A stretch of DNA of 64,000 nt from Flagellimonas_B algarum (GTDB lineage: Bacteria > Bacteroidota > Bacteroidia > Flavobacteriales > Flavobacteriaceae). The stretch is taken from NCBI RefSeq assembly GCF_040513375.1, contig NZ_JBEVTG010000001.1, positions 62,001-126,000 on the forward strand, in the 5' to 3' direction. Positions 8,430 through 16,146 of this stretch are shown piece by piece (positions within the stretch are counted from its first letter, which is position 1; each line of letters starts with the position of its first letter). The notes beneath the pieces are model-generated. The model was not told the origin of the DNA. It did not search any database and saw only the letters and a list, made by a program, of their open reading frames with translations. Position numbers and translations under genes: made by a program.

Positions 8430-8591
8430 ATGGGATTCTTTACTAGAAAAACTGAAAAAGAGAAATTGCAAGACCAGTATCGCAAGTTGCTTGCCGAAGC
8501 ACATCGACTGTCGACCAGCAATCGAAAATTGAGTGATGAAAAAGTTGCGGAAGCCGAAGCGGTGATGCAAAAGATCGAAGCCCTCACTTAA
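8430..8591 (+). CDS. Lacal_2735 family small protein
   Basis: 53 residues from the ATG at 8430. The longer reading back to 8343 has no family support. The sequence 'TEKEKLQDQYRKLLAEAHRL' followed by 'STSNRKLSDEKVAEAEAVMQKIE' is the helical core of the Lacal_2735 family, a small charged protein of flavobacteria with unknown function. It is first in a run of closely spaced genes leading to two photolyase-like proteins; the gap to the next gene is 3 bp. Confidence 0.8.
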   Translation: MGFFTRKTEKEKLQDQYRKLLAEAHRLSTSNRKLSDEKVAEAEAVMQKIEALT

Positions 8592-8594
8592 GTC

Positions 8595-8879
8595 ATGTCC
8601 GCTGCCCTAACAGAAGCACAAGTCGACCGGATCATCGAAATGGCCTGGGAAGACCGCACCCCTTTCGAGGCCATCGAATATCAATTTGGCCTGGCTGAAA
8701 AGGAAGTCATCAAAATTATGCGCTCCGAATTGAAACGCAGCAGTTTCAATCATTGGCGAAAGAGGGTGAACAGTGGGGTAAGCAGCAAACACCTGAAAAA
8801 AAGGAATCCTGAAATCGACCGGTTCAAATGCAGCCGACAGCGTCACATTTCGAACAACAAAATCAGTAAAAGACCATGA
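8595..8879 (+). CDS. TIGR03643 family protein
   Basis: 94 residues. 'RIIEMAWEDRTPFEAIEYQF' and 'GLAEKEVIKIMRSELKRSSF' followed by 'HWRKRV' are the signature of the TIGR03643 family, a short helix-turn-helix-like protein whose genes usually stand beside cryptochrome/photolyase genes. The C-terminus here ('SRQRHISNNKISKRP') runs longer than the core family. It overlaps the following photolyase-domain gene by 4 bp (ATGA). DNA binding is inferred only from the fold-like pattern. Confidence 0.85.
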   Translation: MSAALTEAQVDRIIEMAWEDRTPFEAIEYQFGLAEKEVIKIMRSELKRSSFNHWRKRVNSGVSSKHLKKRNPEIDRFKCSRQRHISNNKISKRP

Positions 8880-9985
8880 CAGAGAACGTCATGGCCCGTC
8901 ATAGGTTCCCGACCGATACCGATACCATCATCGAACGGATGCTGGCCGTAGATCCCATCCGTTATGGCAAAACCCGTAATTTCCTTGATGGGGCAGTCAC
9001 CTACCTTTCACCCTATATCTCACGCGGTGTCCTATCGACCAAAATGGTGATGGAATCCGTGTTGAACCGAGGCTACCCCCCGAGCAGTATTGAAAAGTTC
9101 CTACAGGAATTGGCCTGGCGCGACTATTGGCAACAACTTTGGATCGCTAAGGGCCATGAGATCAACTCAGCCATCAGACAGCCACAGTCGGGAGTTGAAA
9201 ACCGAGGGATTGCCCAAGCGATATTGGATGCGCGAACGGGTATCGATGCCATCGACAACGGCCTCAAGACCCTTTATGATACCGGTTATATGCACAACCA
9301 CCTTCGCATGTACGTTGCCTCCATCGTGGGAAATATTTCGAAGTCGCATTGGTTGCTCCCCGCCCGATGGATGTACTACCATTTACTAGACGCTGATTGG
9401 GCCAGTAATGCCTTAAGCTGGCAATGGGTCGTTGGGGCGAACAGCAGCAAAAAATACTACGCCAATCAAGGCAATATCAACACCTATTGCCAAAGCGATC
9501 AACATGGTACCTTTTTGGACGTTTCCTACGATGAAATCGTTTCGATTCCGGTTCCCGATTCACTAGAAAATATCGCGCAACCGGTTTTCTACACCCCCTT
9601 TCCTGAATCGGATGCACTATCGATAGTACCCGACAGACCCACGCTGATATACAACTTTTATAATCTTGATCCGAATTGGATGGCTGATAAGAATGCCAAC
9701 CGAATCTTATTGTTGGAGCCCTCGGTTTTCGCCCAATACCCGATTGGTCAACAAAGTGTGGATTTCATGATGGCGTTGACCAAGAACATTCCAGACATTC
9801 AGGTGTTCGTAGGGGAATTCGAAGCCCTGAAACAAAACTTGGGAACGTCCCAACTCCATTACAAGGAACATCCGCTCAACCGACATTACGAAGGCATCGA
9901 AACCCCAAGGGACTGGATGTTTTCGGTAAATGGGTATTATCGCTCGTTTTTCGCATTTTGGAAACGGTGTAAAAAAGAACTTTAA
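8876..9985 (+). CDS. photolyase FAD-binding-domain protein lacking the N-terminal antenna domain
   Basis: 369 residues. 'GAVTYLSPYISRGVLS', 'FLQELAWRDYWQQLW', 'GIDAIDNGLKTLYDTGYMHNHLRMYVAS' and 'ADWASNALSWQWVVGANSSKKYYANQGNIN' are the FAD-binding core of the photolyase/cryptochrome superfamily (residues about 30-215). The usual N-terminal Rossmann antenna domain is missing; instead a C-terminal extension (about 235-369) with strands such as 'RPTLIYNFYNLDP' and 'ILLLEPSVFAQYP' may replace it in permuted form. It probably binds FAD. Whether it repairs DNA or senses light cannot be told from sequence. Confidence 0.8.
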   Translation: MTENVMARHRFPTDTDTIIERMLAVDPIRYGKTRNFLDGAVTYLSPYISRGVLSTKMVMESVLNRGYPPSSIEKFLQELAWRDYWQQLWIAKGHEINSAIRQPQSGVENRGIAQAILDARTGIDAIDNGLKTLYDTGYMHNHLRMYVASIVGNISKSHWLLPARWMYYHLLDADWASNALSWQWVVGANSSKKYYANQGNINTYCQSDQHGTFLDVSYDEIVSIPVPDSLENIAQPVFYTPFPESDALSIVPDRPTLIYNFYNLDPNWMADKNANRILLLEPSVFAQYPIGQQSVDFMMALTKNIPDIQVFVGEFEALKQNLGTSQLHYKEHPLNRHYEGIETPRDWMFSVNGYYRSFFAFWKRCKKEL

Positions 9986-9993
9986 GCCACGGT

Positions 9994-10632
9994 ATGGAAC
10001 TGGACAAACTTGCCATTGCGGAATTGGATAGGGTGCCCCGTTTACGCTTGATCAATGCCCTATCGGGCATCAAACCCGCAAACCTGATCGGCACTGTTTC
10101 GACTTCAGGACAAACGAATCTGGCCATAATCAGTTCGGTAGTCCATTTGGGCAGCGATCCCGCATTGATGGCCTATATCTGTAGACCGGACACCGTTCCG
10201 CGGCACAGCTTGGACAATATCAAAACCACCGGCAGTTTCACCATCAATCACATCCATACCGACTTGATCGAAAAGGCCCACTATACGTCGGCGAAATTCG
10301 ATCGAACGGTTTCCGAATTCGATCGCTGTGGGCTTACCTCTACTTTCGTTGAAGGCATAGCCGCTCCTTTCGTTGCCGAAAGCAGGATAAGGATCGGGTT
10401 GGCATTGGTTGAAATCATGCCGATAAAGCATAACGGTACCTTTTTGGTTATTGGGGAAATCAATTTTATCCATGTCGATGACGACTTGTATAGCGTGAAT
10501 TCCGAAATGGACCTTTCGACTTTTGAAGGCGTTGGCATTTCTGGTCTTAACAGCTATTACGGTTTGACCAAATTGGCCGAATTCCCGTATGCCCGGGTCG
10601 ATGAAACCCCTGATTTCAAGCGTGAACCATGA
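9994..10632 (+). CDS. flavin reductase family protein
   Basis: 212 residues with the split-barrel FMN-binding layout: 'PANLIGTVSTSGQTNLAIISSVVHLGSDPALMAYI' (strands 1-3 with the flavin-contacting SS pair), 'TTGSFTINHI' and 'HNGTFLVIGEINFIHVDDD'. Such proteins bind FMN and either reduce free flavin with NAD(P)H or act as flavoenzymes. It lies between two photolyase-like genes, 8 bp after the first and overlapping DUF2256 by 4 bp. A role in keeping the FAD of the neighbouring photolyases reduced is inference. Confidence 0.85.
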   Translation: MELDKLAIAELDRVPRLRLINALSGIKPANLIGTVSTSGQTNLAIISSVVHLGSDPALMAYICRPDTVPRHSLDNIKTTGSFTINHIHTDLIEKAHYTSAKFDRTVSEFDRCGLTSTFVEGIAAPFVAESRIRIGLALVEIMPIKHNGTFLVIGEINFIHVDDDLYSVNSEMDLSTFEGVGISGLNSYYGLTKLAEFPYARVDETPDFKREP

Positions 10633-10763
10633 AAAAAAGTGAGCTGCCCGTGAAAACTTGTTTGCGCTGCCAGCGCCCTTTTCGTTGGCGCAAGAAATGG
10701 GAACGTGATTGGGAGCATGTCAAGTATTGCAGTGAACGCTGCCGCAGAAACAAACAAGCATGA
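10629..10763 (+). CDS. DUF2256 zinc-ribbon-like small protein
   Basis: 44 residues: 'KTCLRCQRPFRWRKKWERDW' followed by 'EHVKYCSERCRR', with the Cys pairs CxxC (Cys11/Cys14) and CxxxC (Cys36/Cys40) that define DUF2256. The start overlaps the flavin reductase stop and its stop overlaps the photolyase start (ATGA at both ends), so all three are translationally coupled. The family is known mainly as a companion of cryptochrome/photolyase genes; zinc binding is likely, and function is unknown. Confidence 0.85.
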   Translation: MKKSELPVKTCLRCQRPFRWRKKWERDWEHVKYCSERCRRNKQA

Positions 10764-12238
10764 AGACCGTTTGTATTCTTTTTCCACATCAATTGTTTGA
10801 AAACAATCCCTTGTTTTCTTTTAAAGCCCCTTGCTATTTGTTGGAAGAACAGCTGTTTTTCACACAATTTGCCTTCCACAAACAAAAGTTAGCCTTTCAC
10901 AGGGCCAGCATGAAGGCTTTTGCAGATCATGCCAAAAACCAAGGGGTTTCGATAAACTATATCGAATCGATTGATGGGCGTTCCGACATACGAAGACTGA
11001 TTCCCGATCTGGCCAAGGCCGGTATAGGCCGCATTGAAATAATGGATCCGGTCGATGATTGGTTGTTAAGCCGAATTACAACCGCATGTGAAGCCAACGC
11101 CATCGCCTTGCACATTACCGAATCACCATGTTTTCTCAACGACGATGCGGCCATAGCGGACTATTTCAAAAAGGGGAGGAAACGCTACCATCAGACCCAT
11201 TTTTATACCGAACAACGGAAACAGCGTGGTATCTTACTCGATAAGGAGCGAAAACCCAAAGGGGGCAAGTGGACCTTCGACACGGAGAATCGGAAAAAAT
11301 ATCCCGCCAAAAAAATACCGCCACCAATCCACTTCCCGGATAAGAACCCTTATTATCAAGAGGCGGTGGCCTATACCGAGCTTCATTTCGGCACCAATCC
11401 TGGTCGTTTGGAGACCACCTCGTGGTATCCGACCACGTATAGCGAATCGAAGGCCTGGTTGACCCAATTCCTGCAATATCGTTTCGCCGAATTCGGTGCT
11501 TATGAAGATGCGATTGTCAAATCGGAATACATCTTGAACCACAGCGTTTTGACCCCGATGTTGAACGTTGGCTTACTCACCCCACAGTACGTATTGGAAA
11601 GCAGTCTTGATTTTGCGGAAACTTCGCAGATCCCCATCAATTCGACGGAAGGCTTCGTACGCCAAATCATCGGATGGCGCGAATTTATCAGGGGGATTTA
11701 CCAAGTACATGGTGGGGAAATCAGAACCCGTAATTTCTGGAATTTCAACCGTAAGATCCCTGCATCTTTCTACGATGGCACGACGGGTATCGAACCCATT
11801 GACAACACGATAAAAAAAGTACTCCGAACCGGCTATTGCCACCACATCGAACGTTTGATGATCTTGGGTAATTTCATGCTTTTGTGCGAATTCGATCCAA
11901 ACGAAGTGTACCGTTGGTTCATGGAACTGTTCATCGATGCCTACGACTGGGTGATGGTACCCAACATTTACGGGATGAGCCAATTCTCGGATGGGGGACT
12001 TTTCGCGACCAAACCCTATATCAGTGGCAGCAACTATGTCATCAAAATGAGCGATTATAAAAAGGGTGACTGGCAGCAGGTCTGGGACGGTCTTTTTTGG
12101 CGGTTTATGGATGTACACCGGGAATTTTTCCTAAAAAACCCTCGTTTGGGAATGTTGGTGCGTACCTATGACAAGATGCATCCTGAAAAGCAACAGGCCC
12201 ACCATGGGCATGCCGCCCGATTTCTTGAAACGCTCTAA
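10760..12238 (+). CDS. FeS-BCP-type (prokaryotic 6-4) photolyase/cryptochrome without the cluster cysteines
   Basis: 492 residues. The N-terminal Rossmann domain starts 'LFPHQLFENNPLF' (residues 7-19); the FAD domain carries 'FVRQIIGWREFIRGIYQVHG' (about 300) and 'CHHIERLMILGNFMLL', 'WFMELFIDAYDWVMVPNIYG', 'MSQFSDGGLFATKPYISG'. These are hallmarks of the bacterial 6-4 photolyase (PhrB-like) group. In PhrB, a [4Fe-4S] cluster is held by four cysteines, three of them in a stretch after 'MSDY'. Here that stretch is 'MSDYKKGDWQQVWDGLFWRF' (430-449), shortened and without cysteine. The protein thus probably lacks the cluster. A diverged remnant of the same 3' end lies at 15113-15277. Confidence 0.85.
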   Translation: MKTVCILFPHQLFENNPLFSFKAPCYLLEEQLFFTQFAFHKQKLAFHRASMKAFADHAKNQGVSINYIESIDGRSDIRRLIPDLAKAGIGRIEIMDPVDDWLLSRITTACEANAIALHITESPCFLNDDAAIADYFKKGRKRYHQTHFYTEQRKQRGILLDKERKPKGGKWTFDTENRKKYPAKKIPPPIHFPDKNPYYQEAVAYTELHFGTNPGRLETTSWYPTTYSESKAWLTQFLQYRFAEFGAYEDAIVKSEYILNHSVLTPMLNVGLLTPQYVLESSLDFAETSQIPINSTEGFVRQIIGWREFIRGIYQVHGGEIRTRNFWNFNRKIPASFYDGTTGIEPIDNTIKKVLRTGYCHHIERLMILGNFMLLCEFDPNEVYRWFMELFIDAYDWVMVPNIYGMSQFSDGGLFATKPYISGSNYVIKMSDYKKGDWQQVWDGLFWRFMDVHREFFLKNPRLGMLVRTYDKMHPEKQQAHHGHAARFLETL

Positions 12239-13287
12239 ATAACACTTTGTAGCGCCTGAATCTTACCACTGCGAAAATACAGTTGGATATTTTCAGTTGT
12301 CCTTTAAAACGTGAATTCCTGGCATTACTAAAAAAGTCTAGGAATAGAACCCCTTGATATGTAGCACTAGTCCGACATAAACAAACCCAAAAAAACGGCT
12401 ATTTTGTGGTGTTAAGAAAGCTCTTGATCATTTATCAATATTGGACTTGCAATAGGGAATTCAATTCCTACCTGAAAACACTTGACGGTGTTGATTTTCA
12501 CATCAACCAGAAGAAAGTTTTTGCTTGGCATTTGTGAACTATATCCCACAAATGGTATATGTTATTGGAGCAATTGAGTTTGCAATCAGCCTCATCGTCA
12601 CTGTTTATTTTTAACCCAACAAATCGAACCCTAAACTCTGTAACCACCTTTAAAAATCGACTATGATCTTCTGAACGAGATCAGTTCCCATCCCTTGATC
12701 ACGCTTATGAATGTGGATTTTATTCGAAATCAACGCAACACTATTTTTAATAAAATGACCCAACTTATAGCAAGTGAGTCCTTTTTAAAAACAAAAAAAA
12801 GTGTCCTAACGGAAGCATTCGGTCGCTTGAGATCGTTGTCAAGCATATGTTTGCCGTAAAAAGAACGCATGTTCAAAACAAAGATGTCCAAAATTATTTG
12901 CTGGAAACCATTGCTGGTATCAATGGCAGTTTTACTGGGATTCAAATTTCAGTCCAACGGTTTTCAAAAGCAGATGCCTTATTCGAATTGATTCAATTAA
13001 AATTCTCCCCCAGAGAATACTCATTTGATCTTTCTACCTAAACTACTAAGGAAGCTTTTGAGCAGAATTTTTAAAGGAAAAAAACAAATTGAAGCTTAAG
13101 CGAAATTGTAAATATATAAGGCGTCATAAATGTTTATTTGATGATAGCTGACATTTGACGCTCCGATTCATTTATCAAATAGTGAACCTCCAACAAACCG
13201 TTCATTTCAAAATTGAAAACAGCTTGATATTAATAACAATCTTGACCAGTTACCTATAGGCAAAAACCACTTTAAAAAACCCAAATA
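12239..13287. other. 1.05-kb stretch without recognisable genes
   Basis: No frame gives a convincing protein. Short open stretches exist, for example 12707-12859 and 12847-13041 on the plus strand, but they lack family motifs and conflict with each other. The sequence looks like decayed coding DNA of the inserted segment, with frequent stops in all frames. Confidence 0.5.
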
Positions 13288-14964
13288 ATGAGATCAAATC
13301 TTCTGCTATTATTTACTATTTGCTTGTGTACATCCTGTAAAAAGGATAACCAACTAAAACGAGATACGATTAAGAATGAAGAAATTACCCAAATATTGTT
13401 TTCAAAAACCGATGTTGCCCAAAATAAAGTATCCCAAGATGATTTTGTAAATACTTTCACTCTGCACAAAAACAAATTCTTAAGTCTTCATTTTAGTCTA
13501 GAGCAACCCCTTATTGAAAGCCTTAAAAAACTTGCCCCTAACCTTTCTGAAGAAGAATTACTGAGTATAGGGAACTTCCAGTTTTCATTTTTAGTAGATG
13601 GTGAAACCACTTATGTTGAAAACCTTAACACAGGAGCTGGAACAAAAATTCAAAAAACAAAAGAACTAAATAAAGTAGTAAGGTTAGTAACACCGGAACA
13701 AATAGGGTTTTGGGGCTGGTTTATGTGGAGAAGGTTTATTACACGGCATAGCGGTCAGGAGGTCTGGACGAAAGGAAAACATAATTTAACCATAGAAATT
13801 AGATCTTATATAAACGACGACACATTAAAAGTAAGTGGATTATTGGCTAAGGGTAGCATTTCCGTTGAAGTTCCTGAAATTGAAATTGATAACGATTTGA
13901 TTGCTATCCAAAAAATAAAGCCAAATAGTGGATGGGAAGTGTCTAAGGACAATTTTGACAGACGTAAAATTGAAAACTTGAATAGGAGCATAGCGGAAGC
14001 TAGCCTCTATGGTATCGAAATCAATGGCCTAGTGGTACTCAAAGACGGTAAACTTTTGATAGAACAATATTTTAATGGTTCATCAAGGGATAGCCTGCAC
14101 GATGTCAGGTCAGTTGGAAAATCATTTGCATCTACGATGATGGGCATTGCCATTGATGAGAACTATATACCAAGTGAAGATGCTAAGCTTAAAGACTATT
14201 ATGAATTAAAGTCTTTTAAAAACTACACTTCAAAGAAAGATTCGGTCACCTTAAAATCTCTTTTGACCATGACATCGGGATTTCTTGGTGATGACTCGGA
14301 TAATAGTAATCCCGGGAATGAAGAAAATATGTACCCAACCGATAATTGGGTAAAGTTTGGACTTGACTTACCGATGCATCAGGATAAAATAATAGGTCAA
14401 GACTATAACTACTTTACCGCTGGTGTAGTGGTCCTTGGGGATATTATCCATAAATCCGTCCCTAATGGACTTGCTTCATACGCCGATAAAAATCTTTTCG
14501 CACCATTAAATATCAAGGATTATAAATGGCAGTATACGCCACAGAATGTGGCCAGCACGGCTGGGGGAATACAATTGAGAGCCATTGATTTGGCTAAATA
14601 TGGACAGCTAAATAAGAACGAAGGAAAATGGAATAACCAACAGATCGTGAGCAGTGAATGGGTTCGGAAAAGTTTAACCAGACAGGTATCACAAGCCTAT
14701 GCTGGCAAAGAGAATTTATATTACGGTTACCTATTTTGGAACAAAACATTTACGGTCAATGATACGGATTACGAAGTTTCGTTTTGTACAGGTAATGGCG
14801 GAAATAAAATATTCGTATTTAAAGATATTCCTTTTGTAGTGGTCATTACCGCATCTGCGTATGGTAATCCTAATGGACATGCCACCGTTGATACGATGAT
14901 GATGGATTATATCATACCAGCTATCACAAATATAACCAGTCGTAAAGTAGGTTATAAGCAATGA
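13288..14964 (+). CDS. serine hydrolase (class C beta-lactamase-like) lipoprotein
   Basis: 558 residues. The lipoprotein signal ends at Cys17 ('CLCTSC'). Residues about 30-225 form an unrecognised N-terminal domain. The C-terminal part is a class C beta-lactamase/D-aminopeptidase-like domain with the nucleophile in SxxK form 'S275VGK278', 'YNYFTAGVVVLGDII' in the YxN region, and 'FCTGNGGNKIF' near the end. Such enzymes act on peptidoglycan-type peptides or small esters in the periplasm; the substrate is unknown. Codon use favours A/T in third position, unlike the flanking photolyase and kinase genes, which fits transfer. Confidence 0.8.
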   Translation: MRSNLLLLFTICLCTSCKKDNQLKRDTIKNEEITQILFSKTDVAQNKVSQDDFVNTFTLHKNKFLSLHFSLEQPLIESLKKLAPNLSEEELLSIGNFQFSFLVDGETTYVENLNTGAGTKIQKTKELNKVVRLVTPEQIGFWGWFMWRRFITRHSGQEVWTKGKHNLTIEIRSYINDDTLKVSGLLAKGSISVEVPEIEIDNDLIAIQKIKPNSGWEVSKDNFDRRKIENLNRSIAEASLYGIEINGLVVLKDGKLLIEQYFNGSSRDSLHDVRSVGKSFASTMMGIAIDENYIPSEDAKLKDYYELKSFKNYTSKKDSVTLKSLLTMTSGFLGDDSDNSNPGNEENMYPTDNWVKFGLDLPMHQDKIIGQDYNYFTAGVVVLGDIIHKSVPNGLASYADKNLFAPLNIKDYKWQYTPQNVASTAGGIQLRAIDLAKYGQLNKNEGKWNNQQIVSSEWVRKSLTRQVSQAYAGKENLYYGYLFWNKTFTVNDTDYEVSFCTGNGGNKIFVFKDIPFVVVITASAYGNPNGHATVDTMMMDYIIPAITNITSRKVGYKQ

Positions 14965-15112
14965 CCGTAATTGATAAAACGAAAAATAAGGTCTTAAGCA
15001 ATGGTCTTTACCCAACGGAATATTTGTAGGTTGTAATCCTTTATAGCTGAAATCAAATTCTAAACCGGTCGTACGACTTAACAACCATCCTTGCTGAAAA
15101 TGAAGGGACTAG

Positions 15113-15277
15113 CAGCAGGTCTGGGATGGCCTATTTTGGCTGTTTATGGGTGTACACCGGGAATTCTTCCTTAAAAACCCACGATTGGGAATGTTGGTTC
15201 GCACCTATGATAAGATGCATCCTGAAAAGCAACAGGCCCACCATGGGCATGCCGCCCGAGTATTAAAAGCGCTTTAA
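15113..15277 (+). pseudogene. remnant of a photolyase 3' end
   Basis: The translation runs for 54 codons and matches the last 54 residues of the photolyase at 10760-12238 with five differences ('QQVWDGLFW', 'VHREFFLKNPRLGMLVRTYD', 'KMHPEKQQAHHGHAAR' are identical). In-frame stops lie just upstream (15101 and 15110), so it cannot be expressed as a photolyase. Many nucleotide differences are at third codon positions, as between orthologues of two strains rather than a fresh copy. Its stop overlaps the ROK kinase stop on the other strand. Confidence 0.85.
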
Positions 15278-16146
15278 TCACCGTCAGCAAAGTGTATCTG
15301 GCGTAATTTCTCAGCAGCTCCGAAAAATGGCGCTTTCTCGTTCAATTCACCGACCAATACCGGGATGGTCATTTCGGTTCTAAGGCTTTCACCGTAAATC
15401 GGAAAAGCCCCGGAAAGTCCCCCGAGAACCAAAACGGCTTCCGGAGCGAAATCAACAAGACGGTATGCTAAAAACCGGCCAAGGTCGCGCCCCCATCGTT
15501 GAAAGGCCTCGGCAATTGCTTCATGCTCATCGACCAACCCTGCGGCTTTTTTGGGGTCTCCCTCAAAGCCGTGTTCGGCCAAATACGATTGCAGTCCACG
15601 AATCGAGAAAAGATCATCGATACGATTTCCGTTCCAATACTCTTCATACAACCAGCCGTTCTCAGGAACCCCCGTGCCTTCGACCAATGGAGTCCCCCTT
15701 TCGATGAAACACGAACCGAAACCCGTGCCCAAAGTGATCCCTACCATCTTTTCGAAATCCTTTCCAACACCGTATTCCGCTTCGCCCAAAACCGCGCATT
15801 CAGCATCATTACGAAAAGAAAATGGACATTTTATTTGATGCTCTTCACGAAGTATTCGCCCGATATTCAATCCGTAAAGCGATTCGAACTTATTGACCCC
15901 CTTGATGCGAAAGACACCATGTTCATACTCGAAAGGGCCCGGCATTGAAAACGCGATACCATCTAACTTGAAGCACGCCATATAAGACGTGATGATCGCT
16001 TTGAAATCCGAAATGATATGTTCTCGAGACCCCCTACTATCAATCGGCGTTTTTTTCACCTTACTGACCACATCCCCCTTCAAAAGGCCACTCTTAATGG
16101 AAGAACCTCCGACATCGAGACATAAAATGGTTCTACCTAAACTCAT
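15274..16146 (-). CDS. ROK family sugar kinase
   Basis: 290 residues from the ATG at 16146, which forms an ATGA overlap with the upstream glycerate kinase; seven extra codons upstream would lie inside that gene. The phosphate-binding motif 'LDVGGSSIKSG' is at the N-terminus, with 'SMPGP', 'NDAECAVLGEAEYG' and 'VGITLGTGFGSCFIERG' following. The usual ROK zinc motif (CxCGxxGCxE) is replaced by 'GWLYEEYWNGNR', as in zinc-free ROK kinases. It probably phosphorylates the hexose released by the GH63 enzyme of the same operon (glucose or mannose); the exact sugar is inferred. Confidence 0.85.
   Translation of the reverse strand: MSLGRTILCLDVGGSSIKSGLLKGDVVSKVKKTPIDSRGSREHIISDFKAIITSYMACFKLDGIAFSMPGPFEYEHGVFRIKGVNKFESLYGLNIGRILREEHQIKCPFSFRNDAECAVLGEAEYGVGKDFEKMVGITLGTGFGSCFIERGTPLVEGTGVPENGWLYEEYWNGNRIDDLFSIRGLQSYLAEHGFEGDPKKAAGLVDEHEAIAEAFQRWGRDLGRFLAYRLVDFAPEAVLVLGGLSGAFPIYGESLRTEMTIPVLVGELNEKAPFFGAAEKLRQIHFADGD

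Larger units (their letters stand above)
12239..15112. mobile_element. inserted A+T-rich segment between two copies of the photolyase 3' end
   Basis: The segment lies between the intact photolyase gene and a second, diverged copy of the last 165 bp of that gene. It is visibly richer in A and T than the flanks, has a long non-coding stretch and one foreign-looking gene (13288-14964). No integrase, transposase or terminal inverted repeat is seen, so entry by homologous recombination within the photolyase gene is more likely than transposition. Confidence 0.5.

Noticed and set aside
9090..9389. Plus-strand open frame within the photolyase-domain gene
   Set aside because: Shadow in another frame of a gene with clear motifs; similar shadows inside dnaG, queA, aroA, murG and the TonB receptor were dropped for the same reason.
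12847..13041. A 64-codon gene on the plus strand in the inserted segment
   Set aside because: No family motif, no ribosome-binding signal, and it conflicts with another equally weak frame at 12707-12859. It is treated as decayed sequence.
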